64,000 nt of DNA from Xylocopa sonorina (taxonomy: Eukaryota; Arthropoda; Insecta; Hymenoptera; Apidae), in NCBI RefSeq assembly GCF_050948175.1, contig NW_027490162.1:992001-1056000 (forward strand). Direction: 5' to 3'. Positions 1 to 12,753 of this stretch are shown here, piece by piece; positions within the stretch are counted from its first letter, which is position 1, and each line of letters starts with the position of its first letter. The notes beneath the pieces are model-generated. The model saw nothing but the letters and a program-made list of their open reading frames with translations. It was not told where the DNA came from and did not search any database. The position numbers and the translations under genes were made by a program.

Positions 1-342
1 TCGCGTTTTAAGAATCATATGAACTGTATTGCTACGATACGTAGACATCTGCAAACGCTATTTCCTTGCAAGGAAGTGTCGCATTTACTTTCATTTGAAT
101 CGTAGACGAGGAATGCATAACACTTCGCAATGAATATTATATCTTATCATGAAACATAGATACTAGATGCAATATCTCGTTTTAAGAAGCATTGGAACTC
201 TATTGCTACGATAACTAGACATCTGCAGACGCTATTTCCTAGCGAGGAAGTGTCGCATTCACATTCATTTGAAGTGTAGACGAGGAATACATAACACTTC
301 GCAAATCATATTACATCTTACCATGAAACATAGAAATGAGAT

Positions 343-352
343 GCGATATCGC
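343..352. repeat. 10-bp perfect palindrome of type A monomers (example copy)
   Basis: GCGATATCGC is self-complementary and sits at monomer bases 129-138. It is kept in most type A monomers. Type B monomers read GCAATATCTC here, which breaks the symmetry at two of five base pairs. Together with the 14-bp palindrome it gives many monomers two dyads about 107 bp apart. No function is implied by the sequence alone. Confidence 0.8.
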
Positions 353-931
353 GTTTTAAGAAGCATTAAAACTCTATTGCTTCGATACGTAGACATCTGC
401 AAACGCTATTTCCTTGCAAGGAAGTGTCGCATTTACATTCATTTGAATCGTAGGCGAGGAATGCATAGCACTTCGCAAATCATGTTATATCTTACCATGA
501 AACATAGAAATGAGATGCGATATCGCGTTTTAAGAATCATATGAACTGTATTGCTACGATACGTAGACATCTGCAAACGCTATTTCCTTGCAAGGATGTG
601 TCGCATTTACATTCATTTGAAGTGTAGACGAGGAATACATAACACTTCGCAATGAATACTATATCTTATCATGAAACATAGATATTAGATGCAATATCGC
701 GTTTTAAGAAGCAATGGAACTCTATTGCTACGATACCTAGACATCTGCAGACGCTATTTCCTAGCGAGGAAGTCTCGCATTCACATTCATTTGAAGTGTA
801 GACGAGGAATACATAACACTTCGCAAATCATATTATACCTTACCATGAAACATAGAAATGAGATGCGATATCGCTTTTTAAGAATCATAAGAACTCTATT
901 GCTACGATACGTAGACATCTGCAAACGCTAT

Positions 932-945
932 TTCCTTGCAAGGAA
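932..945. repeat. 14-bp perfect palindrome of the monomer (example copy)
   Basis: TTCCTTGCAAGGAA equals its own reverse complement. It sits at monomer bases 22-35 and is perfect in many copies across the array. Other monomers carry TTCCTAGCAAGGAA, TTCCTAGCGAGGAA or TTCCTAGCAAAGAA at the same place, which are no longer symmetric. It could be a dimeric protein site or a cruciform-prone sequence. Neither is shown by the sequence, and this is only one of a very large number of copies. Confidence 0.85.
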
Positions 946-1507
946 GTGTCGCATTTACATTCATTTGAATCGTAGGCGAGGAATGCATAGCACTTCGCAA
1001 TGAATATTATATCTTATCATGAAACATAGATATGAGATGCAGTATCTCGTTTTAAGAAGCATTGGAACTCTATTGCTACGATACCTAGACATCTGCAGAC
1101 GCTATTTCCTAGCGAGGAAGTGTCGCATTCACATTCATTTGAAGTGTAGACGAGGAATACATATCACTTCGCAAATCATATTATACCTTACCATGAAACA
1201 TAGAAATGAGATGCGATATCGCTTTTTAAGAATCATAAGAACTCTATTGCTACGATACGTAGACATCTGCAAACGCTATTTCCTTGCAAGGAAGTGTCGC
1301 ATTTACATTCATTTGAATCGTAGGCGAGGAATGCATAGCACTTCGCAATGAATATTACATCTTATCATGAAACATAGATATTAGATGCAGTATCTCGTTT
1401 TAACAAGCATTTGAACTCTATTGCTTCGATACGTAGACATCTGCTAGCGCTATTTCCTTGCAAGGAAGTGTCGCATTTACATTCATTTGAATCGTAGACG
1501 AGGAATG

Positions 1508-1514
1508 CCTAACT
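1508..1514. other. 2-bp deletion within a monomer
   Basis: The monomer reads GCCTAACTTCGC where its neighbours read GCATAACACTTCGC, so two bases are missing and the array phase shifts by minus 2 from here on. It occurs only once in the window as far as I can see, so it arose after the surrounding duplications or was not copied by them. Confidence 0.85.
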
Positions 1515-1686
1515 TCGCAATGAATACTATACCTTATCATGAAACATAGATATGAGATGCAATATCTCGTTTTAAGTAGCATTTGAACTCTGTTGCTTCG
1601 ATACGTAGACATCTGCAAACCCTATTTCCTTGCAAGGAAGTGTCGCATTTACATTCATTTGAAGTGTAGACGAGGAATACATGATA

Positions 1687-4600
1687 CTTCGCAAATCATA
1701 TTATATCTTACCATGAAACATAGAAATGGGATGCGATATCGCGTTTTAAGAAGCATTAGAATACTATTGCTACGATAGGTAGACATTTGCAAACGCTATT
1801 TCCTTGCAACGAAGTGTCGCATTTACATTCATTTGAAGTGTAGACGAGGAATACATGATACTTCGCAAATCATATTATATCTTACCATGAAACATAGAAA
1901 TGAGATGCGATATCGCGTTTTAAGAAGCATTAGAACTCTATTGCTACGATAGGTAGACATCTGCAATCGCTATTTCCTTGCAAGGAAGTGTCGCATTTAC
2001 ATTCATTTGAGGTGTACACGAGGTATAGATAACACTTCGCAAATCATGTTATATCTTACCATGAAACATAGAAATGAGATGCGATATCGCGTTTTAAGAA
2101 TCATATGAACTGTATTGCTACGATACGTAGACATCTGCAAACGCTATTTCCTTGCAAGGAAGTGTCGCATTTACTTTCATTTGAATCGTAGACGAGGAAT
2201 GCATAACACTTCGCAATGAATATTATATCTTATCATGAAACATAGATACTAGATGCAATATCTCGTTTTAAGAAGCATTGGAACTCTATTGCTACGATAA
2301 CTAGACATCTGCAGACGCTATTTCCTAGCGAGGAAGTGTCGCATTCACATTCATTTGAAGTGTAGACGAGGAATACATAACACTTCGCAAATCATATTAC
2401 ATCTTACCATGAAACATAGAAATGAGATGCGATATCGCGTTTTAAGAAGCATTAAAACTCTATTGCTTCGATACGTAGACATCTGCAAACGCTATTTCCT
2501 TGCAAGGAAGTGTCGCATTTACATTCATTTGAATCGTAGACGAGGAATGCATAACACTTCGCAAATCATAATACATCTTACCATGAACCGTAGAAATGAG
2601 ATGCGATATCGCGTTTTAAGAAGCATTAGTACTCTATTGCTACGATACCTAGACATCTGCAAACGCTATTTCCTAGCGAGCAAGTGTCGCATTCACAGTC
2701 ATTTGAAGTGTAGACGAGGAATACATGACACTTCGCAAATCTTATTATATCTTACCATGAAACATAGTAATGAGATGCGATATCGCGAATTAAGAAGCAT
2801 TAGAACTCTATTGCTACGACACGTAGACACCTGCAAACGCTATTTCCTTGCAAGGAAGTGTCGCATTTACATTCAGTTGAATCGTAGGCGAGGAATGCAT
2901 AGCACTTCGCAATGAATATTACATCTTATCATGAAACATAGATATGAGATGCAGTATCTCGTTTTAAGAAGCATTTGAACTCTATTGCTTCGATACGTAG
3001 ACATTTGCAAACGCTATTTCCTTGCAAGGAAGCATCGCATTTACATTCATTTGAAGTGTAGACGAGGAATACATAACCCTTCGGAAATCATATTATATCT
3101 TACCATGAAACATAGAAATGAGATGCGATATCGCGTTCTAAGAAGCATCAGAAATCCATTGTTACGATACGTAGACATCTGCAGACGCTATTTCCTTGCA
3201 AGGAAGTGTCGCATTTACATTCATTTGAAGTGTAGACGAGGAATACATGATACCTCGCAAATCATATTATATCTTACCATGAAACATAGAAATGAGATGC
3301 GATATCGCGTTTTAAGAAGCATTAGAACTCTATTGCTACGACAGGTAGACATCTGCAATCGCTATTTCCTTGCAAGGAAGTGTCGCATTTACATTCATTT
3401 GAGGTGCACACGAGGTATACATAACACTTCGCAAATCATATTATATCTTACCATGAAACATAGAAATGGGATGCGATATCGCGTTTTAAGAAGCATTAGA
3501 ATACTATTGCTACGATAGGTAGACATTTGCAAACGCTATTTCCTTGCAACGAAGTGTCGCATTTACATTCATTTGAAGTGTAGACGAGGAATACATGATA
3601 CTTCGCAAATCATATTATATCTTACCATGAAACATAGAAATGAGATGCGATATCGCGTTTTAAGAAGCATTAGAACTCTATTGCTACGATAGGTAGACAT
3701 CTGCAATCGCTATTTCCTTGCAAGGAAGTGTCGCATTTACATTCATTTGAGGTGTACACGAGGTATACATAACACTTCGCAAATCATGTTATATCTTACC
3801 ATGAAACATAGAAATGAGATGCGATATCGCGTTTTAAGAATCATATGAACTGTTTTGCTACGATACGTAGACATCTGCAAACGCTATTTCCTTGCAAGGA
3901 AGTGTCGCATTTACTTTCATTTGAATCGTAGACGAGGAATGCATAACACTTCGCAATGAATATTATATCTTATCATGAAACATAGATACTAGATGCAATA
4001 TCTCGTTTTAAGAAGCATTGGAACTCTATTGCTACGATAACTAGACATCTGCAGACGCTATTTCCTACCGAGGAAGTGTCGCATTCACATTCATTTGAAG
4101 TGTAGACGAGGAATACATAACACTTCGCAAATCATATTACATCTTACCATGAAACATAGAAATGAGATGCGATATCGCGTTTTAAGAAGCATTAAAACTC
4201 TATTGCTTCGATACGTAGACATCTGCAAACGCTATTTCCTTGCAAGGAAGTGTCGCATTTACATTCATTTGAATCGTAGACGAGGAATGCATAACACTTC
4301 GCAAATCATAATACATCTTACCATGAACCGTAGAAATGAGATGCGATATCGCGTTTTAAGAAGCATTAGAACTCTATTGCTACGATACCTAGACATCTGC
4401 AAACGCTATTTCCTAGCGAGCAAGTGTCGCATTCACAGTCATTTGAAGTGTAGACGAGGAATACATGACACTTCGCAAATCTTATTATATCTTACCATGA
4501 AACATAGTAATGAGATGCGATATCGCGTTTTAAGAAGCATTAGAACTCTATTGCTACGACACGTAGACACCTGCAAACGCTATTTCCTTGCAAGGAAGTG

Positions 4601-5180
4601 TCGCATTTACATTCAGTTGAATCGTAGGCGAGGAATGCATAGCACTTCGCAATGAATATTACATCTTATCATGAAACATAGATATGAGATGCAGTATCTC
4701 GTTTTAAGAAGCATTTGAACTCTATTGCTTCGATACGTAGACATTTGCAAACGCTATTTCCTTGCAAGGAAGCATCGCATTTACATTCATTTGAAGTGTA
4801 GACGAGGAATACATAACCCTTCGGAAATCATATTATATCTTACCATGAAACATAGAAATGAGATGCGATATCGCGTTCTAAGAAGCATCAGAAATCCATT
4901 GTTACGATACGTAGACATCTGCAGACGCTATTTCCTTGCAAGGAAGTGTCGCATTTACATTCATTTGAAGTGTAGACGAGGAATACATGATACCTCGCAA
5001 ATCATATTATATCTTACCATGAAACATAGAAATGAGATGCGATATCGCGTTTTAAGAAGCATTAGAACTCTATTGCTACGACAGGTAGACATCTGCAATC
5101 GCTATTTCCTTGCAAGGAAGTGTCGCATTTACATTCATTTGAGGTGCACACGAGGTATACATAACACTTCGCAAATCATG
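1687..5180 (+). repeat. 1740-bp (10-monomer) tandem duplication
   Basis: About 1687-3426 is repeated at about 3427-5166, and the match runs on to 5180. Shared private variants include GTTCTAAGAAGCATCAGAAATCC (3134 and 4874), CCATGAACCGTAG (2581 and 4321), TACGACACGTAGACACCTGC and CAACGAAGTG. The copies differ at a handful of sites, for example CTAGCG against CTACCG near 2327 and 4067, CATTAGTACTC against CATTAGAACTC near 2628 and 4368, and CGCGAATTA against CGCGTTTTA near 2786 and 4526. This high identity marks a recent duplication of exactly ten monomers. Confidence 0.92.
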
Positions 5181-7872
5181 TTATATCTTACCATGAAACA
5201 TAGAAATGAGATGCGATATCGCGTTTTAAGAAGCATTAGAAAGCTATTGCTACGATACGTAGACGTCTGCAAACGCTATTTCCTTGCAAGGAAGTGTCGC
5301 ATTTACATTCATTTGAATCGTAGACGAGGAATGCATAACACTTCACAAATCATAATACATCTTACCATGAAACGTAGAAATGAGATGCGATATCGCGTTT
5401 TAAGAAGCACTAGAACTCTATTGCTACGATACCCAGACATCTGCAGACGCTATTTCCTAACAAGGAAGTGTTGTATTTACATTCATTTGAAGTGTAGACG
5501 AGGAATACATGACACTTCGCAATGAATACTATATCTTATCATGAAACATAGATATGAGATGCAATATCTCGTTTTAAGAAGCATTTGAACTCTGTTGCTT
5601 CGATACGTAGACATCTGCAAACGCTGTTTCCTTGCAAGGAAGTGTCGCATTTACTTTCATTTGAATCGTAGACGAGGAATGCATAACACTTCGCAATGAA
5701 TATTATATCTTACCATGAAACATAGAAATGAGATGCGATATCGCGTTTTAAGAAGCATTAGAACTCTATTGCTTCGATACGTAGACATCTGCAAACGCTA
5801 TTTCCTTGTAAGGAAGTGTCGCATTTACATTCATTTGAAGTGTAGACGAGGAATACATAATACTTCGCAAATCGTATTATATCTTACCATGAAACATACA
5901 AATGAGATGCGATATCGCGTTTTAAGAAGCATTAGAACTCTATTGCTACGATAGGTAGACATCTGCAATCGCTATTTCCTTGCAAGGAAGTGTCGCATTT
6001 ACATTCATTTGAAGTGTAGACGATGAATACATAACACTTCGCAAATCGTATTATATCTTACCATGAAACATAGAAATGAGATGCGATATCGCTTTTTATG
6101 AATCATAAGAACACTATTGCTACGATACGTAGACATCTGCAAACGCTATTTCCTTGCAAGGAAGTGTCGCATTTACATTCATTTGAATCGTGGGCGATGA
6201 ATGCACAGCACTTCGCAATGAATATTATATCTTATCATCAAACATAGATATGAGATGCAGTATCTCGTTTTAAGAAGCATTTGAACTCTATTGCTTCGAT
6301 ACGTAGACATCTGCAAATGCTATTTCCTTGCAAGGAAGTGTCGCATTTACATTCATTTGAAGTGTAGACGAGGAATACATAACACTTCGCAAATCATATT
6401 ACATCTTACCATGAAACATAGAAATGAGATGCGATATCGCGTTTTAAGAAGCATTAGAACTCTATTGCTACGATACCTAGACATCTGCAGACGCTATTTC
6501 CCAGCAAGGAAGTGTCGCATTTACATTCATTTGAAGTGTAGACGAGGAAGACATGACACTTCGCAAATCATATTATATCTTACCACGAAACATAGAAATG
6601 AGATGCGATATCGCGTTTTAAGAAGCATTAGAACTCTATTGCTACGATAGGTAGATATCTGCAATCGCTATTTCCTTGCAAGGAAGTGTCGCATTTACAT
6701 TCATTTGAAGTGTAGACGAGGAATACATAACACTTCGCAAATCATATTATATCTTATCATGAAACATAGAAATGAGATGCGATATCGCGTTTTCAGAATC
6801 AACAGAACTCTACTGCTACGATACCTAGACATCTGCAGACGCTATATCCTAGCAAGGAAGTATCGCATTTACGTTCATTTGAAGTGTAGACGAGGAATAC
6901 ATGATACTTCGCAAATCATATTATATCTTACCATGAAACATAGAAATGAGATGCGAAATCTCGTTTTAAGAATTATAAGAACTCTATTGCTACGATACGT
7001 AGACATCTGCAAACGCTATTTCCTTGCAAGGAAGTGTCGCATTTACATTCATTTGAATCGTGGGCGATGAATGCACAGCACTTCGCAATGAATATTATAT
7101 CTTATCATCAAACATAGATATGAGATGCAGTATCTCGTTTTAAGAAGCATTAGAACTCTATTGCTACGATACCTAGACATCTGCAGACGCTATTTCCCAG
7201 CAAGGAAGTGTCGCATTTACATTCATTTGAAGTGTAGACGAGGAAGACATGACACTTCGCAAATCATATTATATCTTACGACGAAACATAGAAATGAGAT
7301 GCGATATCGCGTTTTAAGAAGCATTAGAACTCTATTGCTACGATAGGTAGACATCTGCAATCGCTATTTCCTTGCAAGGAAGTGTCGCATTTACATTCAT
7401 TTGAAGTGTAGACGAGGAATACATAACACTTCGCAAATCATATTATATCTTATCATGAAACATAGAAATGAGATGCGATATCGCGTTTTCAGAATCAACA
7501 GAACTCTACTGCTACGATACCTAGACATCTGCAGACGCTATATCCTAGCAAGGAAGTGTCGCATTTACGTTCATTTGAAGTGTAGACGAGGAATACATGA
7601 TACTTCGCAAATCATATTATATCTTACCATGAAACATAGAAATGAGATGCGAAATCTCGTTTTAAGAATTATAAGAACTCTATTGCAACGATACGTAGAC
7701 ATCTGCAAACGCTATTTCCTTGCAAGGAAGTGTCGCATTTACTTTCATTTGAATCGTAGACGAGGAATGCATAACACTTCGCAATGAATATTATATCTTA
7801 TCATGAGACATAGATATTAGATGCAATATCTCGTTTTAAGAAGCATTGGAACCGTATTGCTACGATACCTAG
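5181..7872 (+). repeat. Satellite segment with nested 870- and 696-bp copies
   Basis: A distinctive unit with GAATCGTGGGCGATG and CATCAAACATAGATATG lies near 6185-6290 and again near 7055-7150, 870 bp (five monomers) apart. Overlapping it, about 6446-7000 is repeated at about 7142-7690, 696 bp (four monomers) away, with shared TTTCCCAGCAAGG, GAGGAAGACATG and TTTTCAGAATCAACAG. Two different offsets within one stretch are what successive unequal exchanges in different registers would leave. Confidence 0.85.
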
Positions 7873-10800
7873 ACATCTGCAGACGCTATTTCCTAGCGAG
7901 GAAGTGTCGCATTCACATTCATTTGAAGTGTAGACGAGGAATACATAACACTTCGCAAATCATATTATACCTTACCATGAAACATAGAAATGAGATGCGA
8001 TATCGCTTTTTATGAATCATAAGAACACTATTGCTACGAAACGTAGACATCTGCAAACGCTATTTCCTTGCAAGGAAGTGTCGCATTTACATTCATTTGA
8101 ATCGTAGGCGAGGAATGCACAGCACTTCGCAATGAACATTATATCTTATCATGAAACATAGATATGAGATGCAGTATCTCGTTTTAAGAAGCATTTGAAC
8201 TCTATTGCTTCGATACGTAGACATTTGCAAACGCTATTTCCTTGCAAGGAAGCATCGCATTTACATTCATTTGAAGTGTAGACGAGGAATACATAACACT
8301 TCGCAATTCATATTACATCTTACCATGAAACATAGAAATGAGATGCGATATCGCGTTTTAAGAAGCATTAGAACTCTATTGCTACGATACCTAGACATCT
8401 GCAGACGCTATTTCCCAGCAAGGAAGTGTCGCATTTACATTCATTTGAAGTGTAGACGAGCAAGACATGACACTTCGCAAATCATATTATATCTTACCAT
8501 GAAACATAGAAATGAGATGCGATATCGCGTTTTAAGAAGCATTAGAAATCTATTGCTACGATACGTAGACAACTGCAAACGCTATTTCCTAGCGAGGAAG
8601 TGTCGCATTTACATTCATTTGAAGTGTAGACGAGGAATACATAACACTTCACAAATCATAATACATCTTACCATGAAACGTAGAAATGAGGTGCGATATC
8701 GCGTTTTAAGAAGCACTTGAACTCTATTGCTACGATACCCAGACATCTGCAGACGCTATTTCCTAACAAGGAAGTGTCGCATTTACATTCATTTGAATCG
8801 TAGACGAGGAATGCATAACACTTCGCAATGAATATTATATCTTATCATGAAACATAGATATGAGATGCAATATCTCGTTCTAAGAAGCATTAGAAATCCA
8901 TTGCTACGATACGTAGACATCTGCAAATGCTATTTCCTTGCAAGGAAGTGTCGCATTTACATTCATTTGATGTGTAGACGAGGAATACATAACACTTCGC
9001 AAATCATATTATATCTTACCATGAAACATAGAAATGAGATGCGATATCGCGTTTTAAGAAGCATCAGAAATCCATTGCTACGATACCTAGACATCTGCAA
9101 ACGCTATTTCCTAGCGAGGAAGTGTCGCATTTACATTCATTTGAAGTGTAGACGAGGAATACATAACACTTCACAAATCATAATACGTCTTACCATGAAA
9201 CGTAGAAATGAGGTGCGATATCGCGTTTTAAGAAGCACTTGAACTCTATTGCTACGATACCCAGACATCTGCAGACGCTATTTCCTAACAAGGAAGTGTC
9301 GCATTTACATTCATTTGAATCGTAGACGAGGAATGCATAACACTTCGCAATGAATATTATATCTTATCATGAAACATAGATATGAGATGCAATATCTCGT
9401 TCTAAGAAGCATTAGAACTCTATTGCTACGTTAGGTAGACATCTGCAATCGCTATTTCCTTGCAAGGAAGTGTCGCATTTACATTCATCTGAAGTGTAGA
9501 CGAGGAATACATAACACTTCGCAAATCATATTATATCTTATCATGAAACATAGAAATGAGATGCGATATCGCGTTTTAAGAATTATAAGAACTCTATTGC
9601 TACGATACGTAGACATCTGCAAACGCTATGTCCTTGCAAGGAAGTGTCGCATTTACTTTCATTTGAATCGTAGACGAGGAATGCATAACACTTCGCAATG
9701 AATATTATATCTTATCATGAAACATAGATATTAGATGCAATATCTCGTTTTAAGAAGCATTGGAACTCTACTGCTACGATACCTAGACATCTGCAGACGC
9801 TATTTCCTAGCGAGCAAGTGTCGCATTCACATTCATTTGAAGTGTAGACGAGGAATAGATAACACTTCGCAAATCATATTATACCTTACCATGAAACATA
9901 GAAATGAGATGCGATATCGCTTTTTATGAATCATAAGAACACTATTGCTACGATACGTAGACAACTGCAAACGCTATTTCCTAGCGAGGAAGTGTCGCAT
10001 TCACATTCATTTGAAGTGTGGACGAGGAATACATAACACTTCGCAAATCATATTATACCTTACCATGAAACATAGAAATGAGATGCGATATCGCTTTTTA
10101 TGAATCATAAGAACACTATTGCTACGATACGTAGACATCTGCAAACGCTATTTCCTTGCAAGGAAGTGTCGCATTTACATTCATTTGAAGTGTAGACGAG
10201 GAATACATAACACTTCGCAAATCATATTATATCTTATCATGAAACATAGAAATGAGATGCGATATCGCGTTTTAAGAATCATTAGAACTCTATTGCTACG
10301 ATACCTAGACATCTGCTGACGCTATATCCTAGCAAGGAAGTGTCGCATTTACATTCATTTGAAGTGTAGACGAGGAATACATGATACTTCGCAAATCATA
10401 TTATATCTTACCATGAAACATAGAAATGAGATGCGAAATCGCGTTTTAAGAATTATAAGAACTCTATTGCTATGATACGTAGACATCTGCAGACGCTATT
10501 TCCTAGCGAGGAAGTGTCGCATTCACATTCATTTGAAGTGTAGACGAGGAATACATAACACTTCGCAAATCATATTATTCCTTACCATGAAACGTAGAAA
10601 TGAGATGCGATATCGCTTTTTATGAATCATAAGAACACTATTGCTACGATACGTAGACATCTGCAAACGCTATTTCCTTGCAAGGAAGTGTCGCATTTAC
10701 ATTCATTTGAATCGTAGGCGAGGAATGCACAGCACTTCGCAATGAACATTATATCTTATCATGAAACATAGATATGAGATGCAGTATCTCGTTTTAAGAA

Positions 10801-12753
10801 GCATTTGAACTCTATTGCTTCGATACGTAGACATTTGCAAACGCTATTTCCTTGCAAGGAAGCATCGCATTTACATTCATTTGAAGTGTAGACGAGGAAT
10901 ACATAACACTTCGCAATTCATATTACATCTTACCATGAAACATAGAAATGAGATGCGATATCGCGTTTTAAGAAGCATTAGAACTCTATTGCTACGATAC
11001 CTAGACATCTGCAGACGCTATTTCCCAGCAAGGAAGTGTCGCATTTACATTCATTTGAAGTGTAGACGAGCAAGACATGACACTTCGCAAATCATATTAT
11101 ATCTTACCATGAAACATAGAAATGAGATGCGATATCGCGTTTTAAGAAGCATTAGAAATCTATTGCTACGATACGTAGACAACTGCAAACGCTATTTCCT
11201 AGCGAGGAAGTGTCGCATTTACATTCATTTGAAGTGTAGACGAGGAATACATAACACTTCACAAATCATAATACATCTTACCATGAAACGTAGAAATGAG
11301 GTGCGATATCGCGTTTTAAGAAGCACTTGAACTCTATTGCTACGATACCCAGACATCTGCAGACGCTATTTCCTAACAAGGAAGTGTCGCATTTACATTC
11401 ATTTGAATCGTAGACGAGGAATGCATAACACTTCGCAATGAATATTATATCTTATCATGAAACATAGATATGAGATGCAATATCTCGTTCTAAGAAGCAT
11501 TAGAAATCCATTGCTACGATACGTAGACATCTGCAAATGCTATTTCCTTGCAAGGAAGTGTCGCATTTACATTCATTTGATGTGTAGACGAGGAATACAT
11601 AACACTTCGCAAATCATATTATATCTTACCATGAAACATAGAAATGAGATGCGATATCGCGTTTTAAGAAGCATCAGAAATCCATTGCTACGATACCTAG
11701 ACATCTGCAAACGCTATTTCCTAGCGAGGAAGTGTCGCATTTACATTCATTTGAAGTGTAGACGAGGAATACATAACACTTCACAAATCATAATACATCT
11801 TACCATGAAACGTAGAAATGAGGTGCGATATCGCGTTTTAAGAAGCACTTGAACTCTATTGCTACGATACCCAGACATCTGCAGACGCTATTTCCTAACA
11901 AGGAAGTGTCGCATTTACATTCATTTGAATCGTAGACGAGGAATGCATAACACTTCGCAATGAATATTATATCTTATCATGAAACATAGATATGAGATGC
12001 AATATCTCGTTCTAAGAAGCATTAGAACTCTATTGCTACGTTAGGTAGACATCTGCAATCGCTATTTCCTTGCAAGGAAGTGTCGCATTTACATTCATCT
12101 GAAGTGTAGACGAGGAATACATAACACTTCGCAAATCATATTATATCTTATCATGAAACATAGAAATGAGATGCGATATCGCGTTTTAAGAATTATAAGA
12201 ACTCTATTGCTACGATACGTAGACATCTGCAAACGCTATGTCCTTGCAAGGAAGTGTCGCATTTACTTTCATTTGAATCGTAGACGAGGAATGCATAACA
12301 CTTCGCAATGAATATTATATCTTATCATGAAACATAGATATTAGATGCAATATCTCGTTTTAAGAAGCATTGGAACTCTACTGCTACGATACCTAGACAT
12401 CTGCAGACGCTATTTCCTAGCGAGCAAGTGTCGCATTCACATTCATTTGAAGTGTAGACGAGGAATAGATAACACTTCGCAAATCATATTATACCTTACC
12501 ATGAAACATAGAAATGAGATGCGATATCGCTTTTTATGAATCATAAGAACACTATTGCTACGATACGTAGACAACTGCAAACGCTATTTCCTAGCGAGGA
12601 AGTGTCGCATTCACATTCATTTGAAGTGTGGACGAGGAATACATAACACTTCGCAAATCATATTATACCTTACCATGAAACATAGAAATGAGATGCGATA
12701 TCGCTTTTTATGAATCATAAGAACACTATTGCTACGATACGTAGACATCTGCA
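7873..12753 (+). repeat. 2610-bp (15-monomer) duplication
   Basis: About 7873-10143 is repeated at about 10483-12753, an offset of 2610 bp. The copies share many private variants, including GGAAGCATCGC, GAGCAAGACATGAC, CTTCACAAATCATAATAC, GTTAGGTAGAC, CGCTATGTCCTTGC, GAGGAATAGATAAC and GAAGTGTGGACG. The segment between the copies (about 10144-10482) is ordinary satellite. I saw only scattered single-base differences, such as TACGAAACG against TACGATACG near 8039 and 10649, and CATAATACGTC against CATAATACATC near 9178 and 11788. Confidence 0.92.
8575..9416 (+). repeat. 522-bp (3-monomer) repeat nested in the 2610-bp unit
   Basis: About 8575-8894 recurs at about 9097-9416. Both carry CTTCACAAATCATAATAC, GAAATGAGGTGCGATATC, AAGCACTTGAACTC, GATACCCAGACATC, CCTAACAAGG and a type B tail with CTCGTTCTAAGAAGC. 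The same pair is present inside the second 2610-bp copy, so the 522-bp duplication came before the 2610-bp event. Confidence 0.87.

Larger units (their letters stand above)
1..1686 (+). repeat. Satellite segment with a partial copy of the downstream 1740-bp unit
   Basis: Bases 1 to about 451 match the sequence starting at 2087 (offset 2086 bp, twelve monomers minus 2) and again that starting at 3827. They share private variants such as GAACTGTATTGC (T-to-A changed at 3827), CATAGATACTAGATGC and GATAACTAGAC. Downstream, to about 1.69 kb, are mixed type A and type B monomers with variants such as CGCTTTTTAAGAATC. A 2-bp deletion near 1508-1514, where GCCTAACTTCGC replaces the usual GCATAACACTTCGC, explains the minus 2 in the offset. 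Confidence 0.85.

Noticed and set aside
932..945. TTCCTTGCAAGGAA as a transcription terminator hairpin or operator
   Set aside because: It has no loop, no following T-run and no adjacent gene. It recurs in monomers throughout the array, so it is a property of the satellite unit.
1418..1618. Reverse-strand open frames (also near 26981-27181 and 60808-61002)
   Set aside because: They are short antisense readings of ordinary monomers, opened by the local 2-bp, 4-bp and 19-bp deletions that shift the phase. Nothing else supports them.
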